A stretch of 64,000 nt of DNA from UBA1351 sp965140555 (GCA_965140555.1 OZ223260.1:372001-436000); one strand, 5' to 3'; numbered from the stretch's first letter, positions 33,980-43,847 are shown. Notes: generated from the letters alone by a model not told the origin. Numbers and translations: made by a program.

Positions 33980-34754
33980 GCACAAGGCGCTATCCCTATT
34001 TACATGTATTGTTTTCTTCTTCTTAGTTGCACCGCTTGTCATCATTGCGGTAACCTCCTTTGAACCGGGAAACATTATCAAATTTCCAATTACCGGATTT
34101 TCAACCCAATGGTATGCCAATGTATTTGGTCTGGATTCTTTCAGAAAATCGTTTATGACAAGTCTATCGATCGGACTTTTGGCAACCTTTGTCGCCTTAT
34201 TCGTAGGTGTTCCGGCAGCATATGCCTTAGCCAAATCCCGATTTAAAGGAAAGACCTTTCTCAAATCTCTGTTTTTATCACCTGCCATTGTACCGGGCAT
34301 TGTTGTTGGATTTGCGTTATATCAATTCCTCATTCTTACCCTTAGAATGCCGGTTTATTTGAGCCTTATGGTCGGTCACTTTATGGTTGTTATTCCTTAT
34401 ATCATCCGTATCGTGAGTTCAAGTCTTGAACAGTTTGACTTTAGTGTTGAAGAAGCCGCTTGGAGTCTAGGCTGTAGCAAAATCAAAACATTTATAACGG
34501 TGGTACTGCCCAACATTACATCCGGAATATCTGCGGCCTTTATTTTGGCCTTTATCAATTCCTTTAATAATATTCCGGTATCTATGTTCTTAACAGGTCC
34601 GGGCGTCAGTACATTTCCGGCAACGCTCATGAATTATATTGAATACAATTATAACCCAACTGTATCTGCTGTTTCTGTATTACTCATGCTGGCTACAGCA
34701 CTGATTATGACCATCGTTGACAGAACACTGGGAATAGCTTCAATCGCTAAATAG
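33972..34754 (+). CDS. ABC importer permease, PotC type
   Basis: The ATG at 33972 follows GAGGTGAAG and lies inside the end of the first permease. The 260-residue protein has six helices and its own EAA loop (EEAAWSLGCSKIKTF). It pairs with the previous permease to form the channel. Confidence 0.88.
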   Translation: MRKHKALSLFTCIVFFFLVAPLVIIAVTSFEPGNIIKFPITGFSTQWYANVFGLDSFRKSFMTSLSIGLLATFVALFVGVPAAYALAKSRFKGKTFLKSLFLSPAIVPGIVVGFALYQFLILTLRMPVYLSLMVGHFMVVIPYIIRIVSSSLEQFDFSVEEAAWSLGCSKIKTFITVVLPNITSGISAAFILAFINSFNNIPVSMFLTGPGVSTFPATLMNYIEYNYNPTVSAVSVLLMLATALIMTIVDRTLGIASIAK

Positions 34755-34765
34755 GAGGATGTATC

Positions 34766-35809
34766 ATGGCATTTATGCATTTGACAGATATTGATGTCTG
34801 TTATGACAAGAAAAACAAGGTATTGGAACAGTTGAATCTGTCCATAAATAAGGGCGAGCTGGTTTCACTGTTAGGGCCTAGTGGCTGCGGTAAAACAACG
34901 ACCCTACGTGTCGTGGCAGGATTCATCAAACCTCAATCCGGCTCTTTTATCCTTAATGAGACCGATATGACCAACACACCTATTGAAAAGAGGAATTTTG
35001 GGCTTTTATTTCAAAGTTATGCGCTCTTTCCCCATCTAAGTGTTTTTGACAATGTAGCCTTTGGTTTGAAAATGCGTAAGCTAGACAAAGAGGTTATTCG
35101 CGACAAAGTTATGAAGATGATTGACATTGTCGGCCTTAAAGGCTTTGAAAAACGATTCCCCAATCAAATGTCCGGTGGACAAAATCAACGCGTTGCTTTG
35201 GCTCGTGCCTTAGTTATAGAACCGGATCTATTACTCTTAGATGAACCCTTATCCAATTTGGACGCTAAACTAAGGGTTGCCATGCGTAGTGAAATCAAGC
35301 GTCTTCAAAAATCGGCCGGTATTACCACTTTATTTGTTACCCATGACCAGGAAGAATGTTTTTCTATATCCGATAAAGTAGCCGTTATGAATAAGGGTAT
35401 TATCGAACAATTTGATACACCGGAAATGATTTATAATCATCCGAAGACGGAATTTGTTGCGCGATTCATCGGTTTTGAGAACTTTATCGAACTGACTCAT
35501 GGAGCTAACGGTCATTATATCGCATCTAACGGGACAGCTTTTACCATTAGTGAACATACGGGTCAGTCTTCAACTCTTGGCACGATACGTCCCGATGACA
35601 TTCATATTATTGAAACCATGAAAGAGAGTAATACACTTAGTGGTATCATAACAGTACGAACGTTTCTTGGAAAAGGATACCAATATGATGTGGACACGGA
35701 GCTCGGAAAATTTGTTGTCAATCATACGACAGATGTCATTTATGAAGAAGGCGATGTTATCCATCTTTATTTTAACCCACAGAAGTTAATTATAGTACAG
35801 AAAGCATAA
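34766..35809 (+). CDS. ABC importer ATPase, PotA type
   Basis: The 347-residue protein has Walker A GPSGCGKTT, Q-loop LLFQSYALFPHL, signature MSGGQNQR, Walker B LLLLDEPLSNLD, the switch His in FVTHDQEE, and a C-terminal TOBE regulatory domain from about residue 235. All catalytic residues are present. TAGGAGG precedes the ATG, 11 bases after the permease. Confidence 0.92.
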   Translation: MAFMHLTDIDVCYDKKNKVLEQLNLSINKGELVSLLGPSGCGKTTTLRVVAGFIKPQSGSFILNETDMTNTPIEKRNFGLLFQSYALFPHLSVFDNVAFGLKMRKLDKEVIRDKVMKMIDIVGLKGFEKRFPNQMSGGQNQRVALARALVIEPDLLLLDEPLSNLDAKLRVAMRSEIKRLQKSAGITTLFVTHDQEECFSISDKVAVMNKGIIEQFDTPEMIYNHPKTEFVARFIGFENFIELTHGANGHYIASNGTAFTISEHTGQSSTLGTIRPDDIHIIETMKESNTLSGIITVRTFLGKGYQYDVDTELGKFVVNHTTDVIYEEGDVIHLYFNPQKLIIVQKA

Positions 35810-35880
35810 GGCAAGGACTTATGTGCGTACTTTGATTATAAAACAACATATCTATCTATAATGAAAAGTGAGGAAAAACA

Positions 35881-36981
35881 ATGAAAAAAATAATTGCATT
35901 ACTTATGGTTTTTACGTTAGCACTAGCAGGTTGTGGTTCTAATGACACCCCTTCAAATGCTGATACGTCTGACCAAGCAACCGATAACGGTACAAGCGGG
36001 GAGACAACGACTGACACAGAAGAGACATCAACACTTATCATTTCAACGTTCGGATTAAGTGAAGACGTTTCAGAAGATGAAATCTACAAACCTTTTGAAG
36101 ATACGTTCAATGCTGACATTGTAACAGAAACAGGAAACTCATCTGAACGTTATACAAAGTTAGCAGCAGATAGCCAATCAAGTATTGATGTTATCGAATT
36201 ATCTCAAGCAAAATCAGCAGAAGGTGTTGAAGCTGAACTCTTCGAAGCCATTGACCCATCAAAAATCGAAAACTATGACAACTTAATTGATTCTGCAAAA
36301 GCATTAGTCGATAGTGGAGCAGGTGTTCCTTATACAATGAATAGTCTTGTTATCGTTTACGATCCGGAAAAAGTGGATGCTATTGAAAGCTATGATGACC
36401 TATGGTCCGCTGATCTTGCAGGACAAATTTCTATTCCTGAAATTACAACAACCTTTGGACCGTCTATGGTCTATATCGCTGCTGATCATGCAGGTGTTGA
36501 TGTCGCAACCGATGACGGTGCTGCTGCCTTTACAGCTCTTGAAGCATTGAAGGCAAATATTTTGAAGACCTATTCAAAGTCATCAGACTTAGCTAATATG
36601 TTCACTTCCGGTGAAATCAGTGCGGCAGTTGTGGGTGACTACGCTGTTCCGATTCTTAAAGGTGCTAATGAAAACTTAGTATTTGTCACACCTGACGGTG
36701 CTTACGGTAACTTCAATACCATTAATATCAATAAGAATACAGAGAACTTAGACTTAGCTTATGACTATATTAACTACCGCATCAGCCCAGAGCTTCAAAC
36801 AATAGCTGCCGGTTCTCTCAATAATGCACCGACGAATAAACTGGTAGAATTATCTGAAGAACAAGCTGCAGTGATGCCTTATGGTGATGCTGCCAATGCA
36901 TTAAAAACAGTAGATTATGCCGTTGTTAATCCTATTCTTGCCAATTGGATTGACTTATGGAATCGTACATTAAATAACTAA
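35881..36981 (+). CDS. Solute-binding lipoprotein, PotD type
   Basis: A signal peptide ends in a lipobox (LAGC, Cys18). It is followed by a Ser/Thr/Asp-rich linker to about residue 50 and a two-lobed binding domain of the spermidine/putrescine type (YEDLW-like YDDLWSADLAGQ). It collects the substrate for the importer. Linkage to two deaminases argues for an adenine-containing ligand rather than polyamine, but this is inference. Confidence 0.88.
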   Translation: MKKIIALLMVFTLALAGCGSNDTPSNADTSDQATDNGTSGETTTDTEETSTLIISTFGLSEDVSEDEIYKPFEDTFNADIVTETGNSSERYTKLAADSQSSIDVIELSQAKSAEGVEAELFEAIDPSKIENYDNLIDSAKALVDSGAGVPYTMNSLVIVYDPEKVDAIESYDDLWSADLAGQISIPEITTTFGPSMVYIAADHAGVDVATDDGAAAFTALEALKANILKTYSKSSDLANMFTSGEISAAVVGDYAVPILKGANENLVFVTPDGAYGNFNTININKNTENLDLAYDYINYRISPELQTIAAGSLNNAPTNKLVELSEEQAAVMPYGDAANALKTVDYAVVNPILANWIDLWNRTLNN

Positions 36982-37053
36982 GGTTTAAGACCTCATACTA
37001 TTCGATTAGGAAGTAACTTAACAATAAGCAACGTCGACGTACTCGGGAGGATA

Positions 37054-38781
37054 ATGATGATTGACCTATTAATACGACATGCCTTTGTCTATATGACACA
37101 CCGTCAAGTCTTTGAAAAGAAAGATGTCGCCATCCTTGATGGGCACATCTATAGGATTTCAGATAATCTGGATTGCTTTATTAAAGAGGCTCAACATGTA
37201 ATTGACAAAGAGGGGCATTACATTATCCCCGGACTCATTGACTGCCACATGCATATTGAAAGTTCTATGACCTATCCAGCCGCCTTTTCGAAGGCGGCTT
37301 TAACCTATGGTACAACAACCGTTGTATCAGACCCCCATGAGATGGCGAATGTCTTTGGAGTAGATGGTGTGCTCAATTTTATGAATCAGGACACGGAATT
37401 AGACATCTACTATGCTGTGCCATCAAGTGTGCCTTCCACGTCACCTGAAATAGAAACATCCGGGGCTTCCTTGAATGAACAGGATATTTCCGAATTACTT
37501 GACCATGACAACGTCATTTGTCTTGGGGAAGTGATGAACTTTTCCAACCTGATTTCTGAAGACGATACATTGATCAAGAGGATCATTCAAACGTGCCAAG
37601 GACATCCCAAAGGTCTCAAAATCGAAGGACATTGTCCAAAACTAACACCGGATGAATTAGCGGCATTTATAAGAGCCGGTGTTGATTCTGATCATACCCA
37701 ACAAACGCCGGAATCCTTAGTGGAAAAAATTGATGCGGGTATGTTTATGGAATTACAAAAAAAATCCTTGAGTAAAGCACTCATGGATACGATTCGTCAA
37801 CATCATCTATATGAAAGCATTGCACTGATCACCGATGATATTATGCCGGATGATTTATTAAAGGGCCATCTGAATCAGAATGTCCAATTGGCCATTACAT
37901 TAGGAATGCCTTTTGAAAAAGCCATTTACTGTGCTACGTATACACCGGCAAGAAGGATGCAACTGTATGACCGAGGTCAACTAGCCCCGGGGAAGATAGC
38001 TGATTTTATTATTTTAGAAGATAAACAACTTACCGGAAACATGGATGTCTATAAATCCGGACATCCTATATCGAATGACCACATTGATACACGTAGTGAT
38101 CATGTGGCTAATCTTTTCCCACACAGCTACTACCATTCCGTTCATTGTAATAAAGCTGATCCAAGTGATTTTGAGCTTTATGTATCCAATGATTTACAAA
38201 AGGTAACAGTTAATGTGATGCAATTATCTTATGAGGGCACTTTTACTCAGAAAGTGAGCCGGACCCTTTCTGTTCTGGACGGCAAGGTACAGTGGCAAGA
38301 AGCCGGACTCTCCTTAGCCGTTATTTACGAACGCTATACAGGGTCCCATAAGAAGGCATACGGATTGATAGAAAATGCCTTAAATACAGACAATTCAGGG
38401 GCTATTGCAACAACGTGGTCCCATGATAGTCATAACTTACTGGTTATCGGGAATAATCCTGAGAGTATGCGCATCGCACAACATCGTGTTCTTGAATTGC
38501 AAGGAGGCTATTGTGTTGCAAAAGACGGCCGGATAATCGGGGAGATTCCTCTTCCCATCGGTGGTATTGTCTCTGACGCACCAATCAAGCAATTAGGGCA
38601 GCAGGTACATGAAGTACGGGAAGCTATTGAAAGCTTAGGATACAGCAATCAAAATGTCATAATGTCTGTATCAACACTGGCGCTCGTCGTATCTCCCGAA
38701 TTAAAATTGACAGATAATGGGTTATTCAATGTAAGAACTTACACATTTGAACCATTAATTATAGAAGAAATTGAAGGTTAA
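37054..38781 (+). CDS. ade: Adenine deaminase
   Basis: AdeC-type adenine deaminase converts adenine to hypoxanthine and ammonia. The 575-residue protein has the metal motif GLIDCHMHIESSM (His65, His67), the family block TTTVVSDPHEMANVFG, LKIEGHCP, and the Asp of the ITDDIMPDD segment. The C-terminal domain is normal, ending LALVVSPELKLTDNGLFNV. GGGAGGATA precedes ATGATG. It follows the importer by 72 bases. Confidence 0.93.
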   Translation: MMIDLLIRHAFVYMTHRQVFEKKDVAILDGHIYRISDNLDCFIKEAQHVIDKEGHYIIPGLIDCHMHIESSMTYPAAFSKAALTYGTTTVVSDPHEMANVFGVDGVLNFMNQDTELDIYYAVPSSVPSTSPEIETSGASLNEQDISELLDHDNVICLGEVMNFSNLISEDDTLIKRIIQTCQGHPKGLKIEGHCPKLTPDELAAFIRAGVDSDHTQQTPESLVEKIDAGMFMELQKKSLSKALMDTIRQHHLYESIALITDDIMPDDLLKGHLNQNVQLAITLGMPFEKAIYCATYTPARRMQLYDRGQLAPGKIADFIILEDKQLTGNMDVYKSGHPISNDHIDTRSDHVANLFPHSYYHSVHCNKADPSDFELYVSNDLQKVTVNVMQLSYEGTFTQKVSRTLSVLDGKVQWQEAGLSLAVIYERYTGSHKKAYGLIENALNTDNSGAIATTWSHDSHNLLVIGNNPESMRIAQHRVLELQGGYCVAKDGRIIGEIPLPIGGIVSDAPIKQLGQQVHEVREAIESLGYSNQNVIMSVSTLALVVSPELKLTDNGLFNVRTYTFEPLIIEEIEG

Positions 38782-38785
38782 AATT

Positions 38786-40102
38786 ATGACAGTAATTATA
38801 AATGTAAAACTAATAACAATGGACAATGACGATACTTTCTATCCGGAAGGCTATCTTCGTTTTGAAAAAGATACCATCACAGAAATAGGCGCTATGGAAA
38901 CCTTTGTTTTACAACCCGATGAGACACAAATCGATGGAAAAGGGGCCATCCTTATGCCGGGTATGATTAATACACATACGCATCTTGGTATGATTCCTTT
39001 TAGAGGACTTCAAGATGATGCGGTTGATCGTCTACGACGCTTTTTGCTACCGGTAGAGAAGGCGGAGATGACGGCAGAGTTGGTGTATGCCGCCTCCAAA
39101 TATGCCATGGCTGAATTATTACTAAGTGGCGTTACAACCGTTATGGATATGTACTACTTTGAAAAAGAAGTCGCCAAGGCAGCCGATGACATGAACATTC
39201 GTGCCTTTGTGGGTGAGACGATTATTGATCAAGACGTGTGTGATGCAAAAACTGCTAAAGACAGCCTTCGTTATGCCGAAGAACTTATTAACGACTATTT
39301 GGACCATGAACTCATTACCGGATACGTCGCACCCCATAGTCCTGTAACCTGCAGCGAAGAGACGCTCACAGAGGCCTCACAGATTGCCAACCGCTATGAT
39401 GTTCCATTTTCCATTCACTTAGCTGAAATGGACTATGAAATGGCTTATTTCAAAGATAACCATAATCAAAGTCCGATTCAGTTCTTAGATCGTTTAGGTA
39501 TTCTAGCTCCAAATCTTGTAGCGGCTCACTGCATTCATGCAACAGCCTCTGACATTTCCTTACTCCAAGACAAAGGAGCTCATGTTGCCCACTGTATCGG
39601 AGCCAATACCAAGTCCGCGAAAGGTGTTGCTCCCATCAGTCAAATGATAGAAAGTGGCATCCCTATAGGTCTTGGAACAGACGGACCCTCTAGCGGTAAT
39701 ACATTAGACATCATGACTCAATTTAAACTAGTCGCTAATTTTCATAAAATGGCAACCCATGACCGAAGTGCCTTTCCTGCCAAAGATATTGTTGCTCTTG
39801 GAACGAGAGGAGGGGCAAAGGCTCTTGGTATATTCCATAAAACAGGTAGTCTGGAAGTCGGTAAACAAGCAGATTTTGTCTTAGTGGAAACAACCTCCGT
39901 TAATATGTTTCCTTTATATGATCCTTATTCATGCCTTGTCTATAGTGCTAACAGCAAAAATGTTGAATCTGTATATATTGCCGGTAAATGTTTGGTGAAG
40001 GATAAGCAATTGGTACATGAAAATCTTGAAGATCTTCGCCATGCACTTTATACGACAATGAATCAAAAGAAGGATAGTCTTTTTATACGAGAATTACTCT
40101 AA
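38786..40102 (+). CDS. Amidohydrolase, 5'-deoxyadenosine/MTA deaminase type
   Basis: The ATG at 38786 is 4 bases after the adenine deaminase stop and is served by GAAGG. The 438-residue protein has the metal sites H64-T-H66 in NTHTHLGM, the His of IHLAEM, the His of AHCIH, and Asp of LGTDGPSSGN. These define the MtaD/SsnA/TrzN group that deaminates adenosine-type or guanine-type substrates. In this operon an adenosine derivative is likely. Confidence 0.85.
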   Translation: MTVIINVKLITMDNDDTFYPEGYLRFEKDTITEIGAMETFVLQPDETQIDGKGAILMPGMINTHTHLGMIPFRGLQDDAVDRLRRFLLPVEKAEMTAELVYAASKYAMAELLLSGVTTVMDMYYFEKEVAKAADDMNIRAFVGETIIDQDVCDAKTAKDSLRYAEELINDYLDHELITGYVAPHSPVTCSEETLTEASQIANRYDVPFSIHLAEMDYEMAYFKDNHNQSPIQFLDRLGILAPNLVAAHCIHATASDISLLQDKGAHVAHCIGANTKSAKGVAPISQMIESGIPIGLGTDGPSSGNTLDIMTQFKLVANFHKMATHDRSAFPAKDIVALGTRGGAKALGIFHKTGSLEVGKQADFVLVETTSVNMFPLYDPYSCLVYSANSKNVESVYIAGKCLVKDKQLVHENLEDLRHALYTTMNQKKDSLFIRELL

Positions 40103-40141
40103 AGAAAGCAATCTTATACTATACGAATTATTCAATGGAAT

Positions 40142-40246
40142 AAACCGCCTTAAAGACGCTTACGGGATTCTAGCTATGATTAGAGTGTCAAATATAATCA
40201 TTCTATAGAAGCAGAATAGACCGTAACGTACTAAGGCGGTTTTTAT
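40142..40246 (+). terminator. Large structured terminator of the importer/deaminase operon
   Basis: AAACCGCCTTA (40142-40152) pairs with TAAGGCGGTTT (40232-40242), followed by TTTTAT. Inside, TTACGG pairs with CCGTAA (40160-40165 with 40221-40226), and ATGATT with AATCAT (40176-40181 with 40196-40201). The three nested helices make a structure of about 100 nt, much longer than a simple terminator. Confidence 0.75.
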
Positions 40247-40776
40247 ATTCGGTTAATTTATTAACAATGTGCTGATTGGTTTTTATAATTCTACAATAAG
40301 TATATTGAGGCTCTAAAGCGTCAGAAAACGACATAGTGCATAAAATAGACAATTATGGGTAGGCATATATGTATAGGCGCTTAATTTAAACGGCTTAAAA
40401 CGGCTTTAAATGCGTCGGTTTTTCAGAAGCATTTGGAAAGAATGAACACGTTGTCATTTCATATAAATTCCTTATAAATTCAATAGCAATTTAAAGAACC
40501 ATGTATAAAATCTATCGTAAGCCAAAATGAATCATCAAGACGAAGACTAAACCAAAAAGCACCCAAAAATTTCTAAAACCAACGAATAAAAGGACATAAA
40601 CCATGACAAGCATACAGTGGTGCCAATATGTGAATTTGAGGTAAAAATCCCCAAATCTGAGAGATGCTGATCTTTCTTGTATTAACTATTCGTTAAAGTT
40701 GTGTTTAGCGCATAGTTAGATTTAAGAAGAATATTTAGTCAATCCAAATATAGAATCATTCGAAGTTCATCATGTG
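40247..40776. other. Gene-free AT-rich spacer
   Basis: No convincing gene lies in this 530-base stretch. It contains short AACGGC/GCGTCGG repeats near 40395-40430 and a minus-strand hydrophobic ORF at 40512-40613. It separates the plus-strand operon from the minus-strand block and may hold remnants of lost genes. Confidence 0.5.
40512..40613 (-). CDS. Possible 33-residue hydrophobic peptide
   Basis: The minus strand reads a 33-codon frame from ATG to TAG whose product is almost wholly hydrophobic (VYVLLFVGFRNFWVLFGLVF...), like two short membrane helices. No good ribosome binding site is seen. It may be a small membrane peptide or a fragment of a lost membrane protein. Confidence 0.25.
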   Translation of the reverse strand: MLVMVYVLLFVGFRNFWVLFGLVFVLMIHFGLR

Positions 40777-41199
40777 CTATAAGGTTCTTAACTCTTCCGG
40801 CAGATACGAATTTCTAAATTCAATAATCGTACCTTCCGGAGCTACGACTTTGAATAATTTGCCGTCCTCAACTGTATAGATCGCTTCTCCATTTTTTAAC
40901 CTAAAAGATGTATAATCTTTTTCTATTATTGATTCATAAGCTTTATGCATATCGTCCACATAAAAACATACATGTACAATACCATTGCTTTTTGTCGATA
41001 CAGATGACAGTTCTTCTCCACCCTTTCCCGTCTGAAGTTCAATGAGGAAGTCGCCGAGTTGAAGCCATGAATTATAATAGCGCCCATGGAAATCCGGCGA
41101 TTCCTTGATGAGCTTAAATCCAAGGATATCTCTGTAAAAGGCCAGAGATGCCTCATAACAATCGGTTTGAATACAAATATGATGGATTGTTAGCTGCAT
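40777..41199 (-). CDS. VOC (glyoxalase)-family protein
   Basis: The 140-residue protein opens with IHHICIQTDCYEASLAFYRDILGFK, the metal-binding beta-alpha-beta start of vicinal-oxygen-chelate proteins, and ends with a Glu ligand in GTIIEF. Members are glyoxalases, dioxygenases or antibiotic-binding proteins. The AAGGAGAATAA before its ATG contains the stop of the upstream GNAT gene, so the two are coupled. Confidence 0.88.
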   Translation of the reverse strand: MQLTIHHICIQTDCYEASLAFYRDILGFKLIKESPDFHGRYYNSWLQLGDFLIELQTGKGGEELSSVSTKSNGIVHVCFYVDDMHKAYESIIEKDYTSFRLKNGEAIYTVEDGKLFKVVAPEGTIIEFRNSYLPEELRTL

Positions 41200-41205
41200 G
41201 GTTCT

Positions 41206-42339
41206 TTATTCTCCTTCCGGCATATATTGATAGAGTTTTTCATCACCAATCATCTCTCCTGTGTCCTTAAATCCTACAGATTCATAAAGGCGACAGGCCA
41301 CATCATTATCCGGTTCAAAACTGGTATAAAAAGGTTTCTTCGAGTAATGGGTCTCCACATACTCAAGGAGTCGGTAGATAGCTTGACGTCCATACCCTTT
41401 TTTCTGGTGCTTCTCATCTATCATCAAACGGCACATGCCCATATCATCGGCTTGAAAATCCTGTTCATACATAATAAAACCGACCATGGTATCATCTTCA
41501 TATATTCCCAATGGATAAAGCCCTTCAGAATATTGAGCCTGTAATAAAGAGTATGCATTTGTAGCCACATAAGACTGCTGCTCTTTTCCTACCGATAAGG
41601 CGATACATGTCTCCCAATTTGAATGATCTATAGGGCGCAACTGTATGTTATCCGGTGTACCACTACATACATCCTTTTTCGGAATACACATCCGTGATGG
41701 GATGCGACTCATTAGAACGGTATTATGATAAAATCCATCGGCATGCTTTCTATCCGATAATCTTATTCCTTCCTTTACAAAACCAAACTGACGGTACATG
41801 TGAATTGCTCCGATATTATCTTCGACAACGGTAAGTTCTATCCGTTCAATCTGATTTTTGTCTGCCCACTCTGTTGTAACCGTCATTAAACGCTTACCAA
41901 TTCCTTTGCCCTGATATGCCTTTAATAGACAGATTCCAAAGGATGCACCATGACGAAAGCGCTTTAACGAATGGGCAATACATCTTGAAAAACCAATAAT
42001 CTGATCATTCACAAGGGCTATCAAAAACAAATGGTGTCCATGAGCCTCATCCTCTTCAATGCGTTCTTCAAAATCACTCTCTGTAAGCGTACTTTCCTCC
42101 CTCGTTCGGTCTAGGAACTCTGTTTCAGCATCAATGAGCATCCGTAAAGCCGTTAATTCCTTGGCATCTTTTTTCTCTGCCGTTCTTATTATGAGGGATT
42201 CTTCTCCCAAGTCATATTTTATTGAAGTTATTTTCAATGATATTCTCTCCTCTTCTTTATCAGTATCTGTAACGTCGCTTACATCAGTATAGTTTAATTC
42301 TCGGATTTTTACAAGAAAACTACCTTCGTAAGTTCTCAT
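41206..42339 (-). CDS. Tandem GNAT acetyltransferase (two domains)
   Basis: Two GNAT domains are fused. The first ends near the FGFVKEG motif, after an acetyl-CoA loop KAYQGKGIGKRL. The second carries DEKHQKKGYGRQAI and YESVGFKDTG. I place the start at the ATG at 42339, which overlaps the upstream gene's end by 20 bases. Other in-frame ATGs at 42360 and 42384 have no better ribosome binding site, so the N-terminus is uncertain. Total about 377 residues. Confidence 0.8.
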   Translation of the reverse strand: MRTYEGSFLVKIRELNYTDVSDVTDTDKEEERISLKITSIKYDLGEESLIIRTAEKKDAKELTALRMLIDAETEFLDRTREESTLTESDFEERIEEDEAHGHHLFLIALVNDQIIGFSRCIAHSLKRFRHGASFGICLLKAYQGKGIGKRLMTVTTEWADKNQIERIELTVVEDNIGAIHMYRQFGFVKEGIRLSDRKHADGFYHNTVLMSRIPSRMCIPKKDVCSGTPDNIQLRPIDHSNWETCIALSVGKEQQSYVATNAYSLLQAQYSEGLYPLGIYEDDTMVGFIMYEQDFQADDMGMCRLMIDEKHQKKGYGRQAIYRLLEYVETHYSKKPFYTSFEPDNDVACRLYESVGFKDTGEMIGDEKLYQYMPEGE

Positions 42340-43345
42340 CTCCAAACAATAATATTTCATTCCAATTTTTATCGTCAAACACATGTACTCCGGCTTCTCT
42401 TAGTGCCTGAGTTGCTAGACCTTCACCCTCAATCATTTTACCGGTAAAACTCCCGTCATAGATGGATCGTGATCCACATGATGGGCTTCTGGATTTTAAA
42501 ATAGCAAGGGATATGCCCTTCTCCTTACACGTCGCAACAGCCATATGCGCACCTTTTTTAAAAGACGCTGTATGATCTACCCCATTTTTATTGATAACTC
42601 GAGGCGGATTTGAATTTGCTATAATCTCGCAAGAGGGCCTTGGTGTAGGCAAGCCACCGGCAACTTCCGGACAAAAAGAAATTGCTAACCCACTCTCTAT
42701 CAATTCCTGTAACCGGTTATCGTCAAAACAGCCCCCGTCATAACGACATGGCTCACCAACGAGACAAGCACTGATCATAACCGTTGAATTGCCGGTCTTC
42801 TCCCTTTGTACGTTACATGCTTTTCGATGGGCTTTGAGTTTCTTGAGTGCCCAATTATAATGGGCTGAGGTACAGCTAATAAAATAAGACCCTAAAGTCG
42901 AACCACCCACCCAAGGGTAATGGCCCTTTGTAAATAATTCTGTATCATCAAAGCTATCGAGCAACGTCATCACTGTCTTATGGTTCATTACAAATATATC
43001 GTAGGCATCTTGTAATGCAGTTTGTTGATGCTTGCTTGTAAACATCTGATTCATTTGACCATAGGTTTTCCAGTTATAGGGTTCCGGTAAGAAGGAAGCT
43101 TTTTGACCGTTTCTGTTATTCTCCACCCACTCTATAAGCAAATGATGCCACTCACTAAGATGAATCAAAACATCTCTTAGATAGCTATCTCGTAACCAAT
43201 GGGCTTCCTTTTTACTGCTATCCTCCCTAAAGTCAAAAGGGGTCAATAGTTCATGTATAGGCATTGCCGTAATCCAGTCAATCAATGTTTCATACGTTGT
43301 TATCGATTGCGTGATAATCTCATTTTTTGTCTTTGGTCGTGCCAT
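42320..43345 (-). CDS. ClbS/DfsB-type domain fused to DUF523
   Basis: Residues 1 to about 178 form a DinB-like four-helix domain of the ClbS/DfsB (DUF1706) family: ARPKTKNEII at the start, HLSEWHHLLIEW, and the YPWVGGSTLGSYF segment. ClbS protects colibactin producers by opening the toxin's cyclopropane. Residues about 190-335 are DUF523: SACLVGEPCRYDGG, FCPEVAGGLPTPRP, and KSRSPSCGS. The two are normally separate proteins. TAGGAGG precedes the ATG. The joint role is unknown. Confidence 0.85.
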   Translation of the reverse strand: MARPKTKNEIITQSITTYETLIDWITAMPIHELLTPFDFREDSSKKEAHWLRDSYLRDVLIHLSEWHHLLIEWVENNRNGQKASFLPEPYNWKTYGQMNQMFTSKHQQTALQDAYDIFVMNHKTVMTLLDSFDDTELFTKGHYPWVGGSTLGSYFISCTSAHYNWALKKLKAHRKACNVQREKTGNSTVMISACLVGEPCRYDGGCFDDNRLQELIESGLAISFCPEVAGGLPTPRPSCEIIANSNPPRVINKNGVDHTASFKKGAHMAVATCKEKGISLAILKSRSPSCGSRSIYDGSFTGKMIEGEGLATQALREAGVHVFDDKNWNEILLFGDENLRR

Positions 43346-43442
43346 AGTATCCTCCTACATTCTGTCCTGTTCTTATTCAATGATGCCTCTTCGCATCGAC
43401 TACCTTATTAGTATATTCTATAGATGATGACAACTGTCTGTC

Positions 43443-43847
43443 TTATTTATCCTCATTTAATAAAGCGATTTCTACTTTTATGCGATCCGGATCTTCAAAG
43501 TAGACAGCATAATAGTTCTCTCCACCTGCATAAGGATGACGATCTTTGTATAATATGGGAATGCCTTTCTTTTCTAGCTGACGCGTTATGGAATCAATCC
43601 TCTCTTTGGACAAGGCAATAAAAGCCAAGTGATTCAATCCTACTCCACAACGATGATAAGGGATATCCTTATACTTTTCCTCCACCTGTACAAACACAAT
43701 ATAGGTATGACCTAACTTGTAGCTAATGCCACCGTCAAATTGCTGGTAGACTGAATAACCTAATTCATCGAGTAACCAGCCCCAAAAAGTTTTTGTCCTA
43801 TTCAAATCATGAACATATAATTCAATATGATGCAATTGTCCTTCCAC
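43443..43847 (-). CDS. VOC-family protein
   Basis: The start is a GTG behind AAAGGAGAG. The 134-residue protein has the VOC fold, with HHIELYVHDLNRTKTFWGWLL at the start and an EDPDRIKVEI end carrying a Glu ligand. It may be a glyoxalase, fosfomycin/bleomycin-type resistance protein or similar. The palindrome at 43870 lies just upstream. Confidence 0.88.
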   Translation of the reverse strand: MEGQLHHIELYVHDLNRTKTFWGWLLDELGYSVYQQFDGGISYKLGHTYIVFVQVEEKYKDIPYHRCGVGLNHLAFIALSKERIDSITRQLEKKGIPILYKDRHPYAGGENYYAVYFEDPDRIKVEIALLNEDK

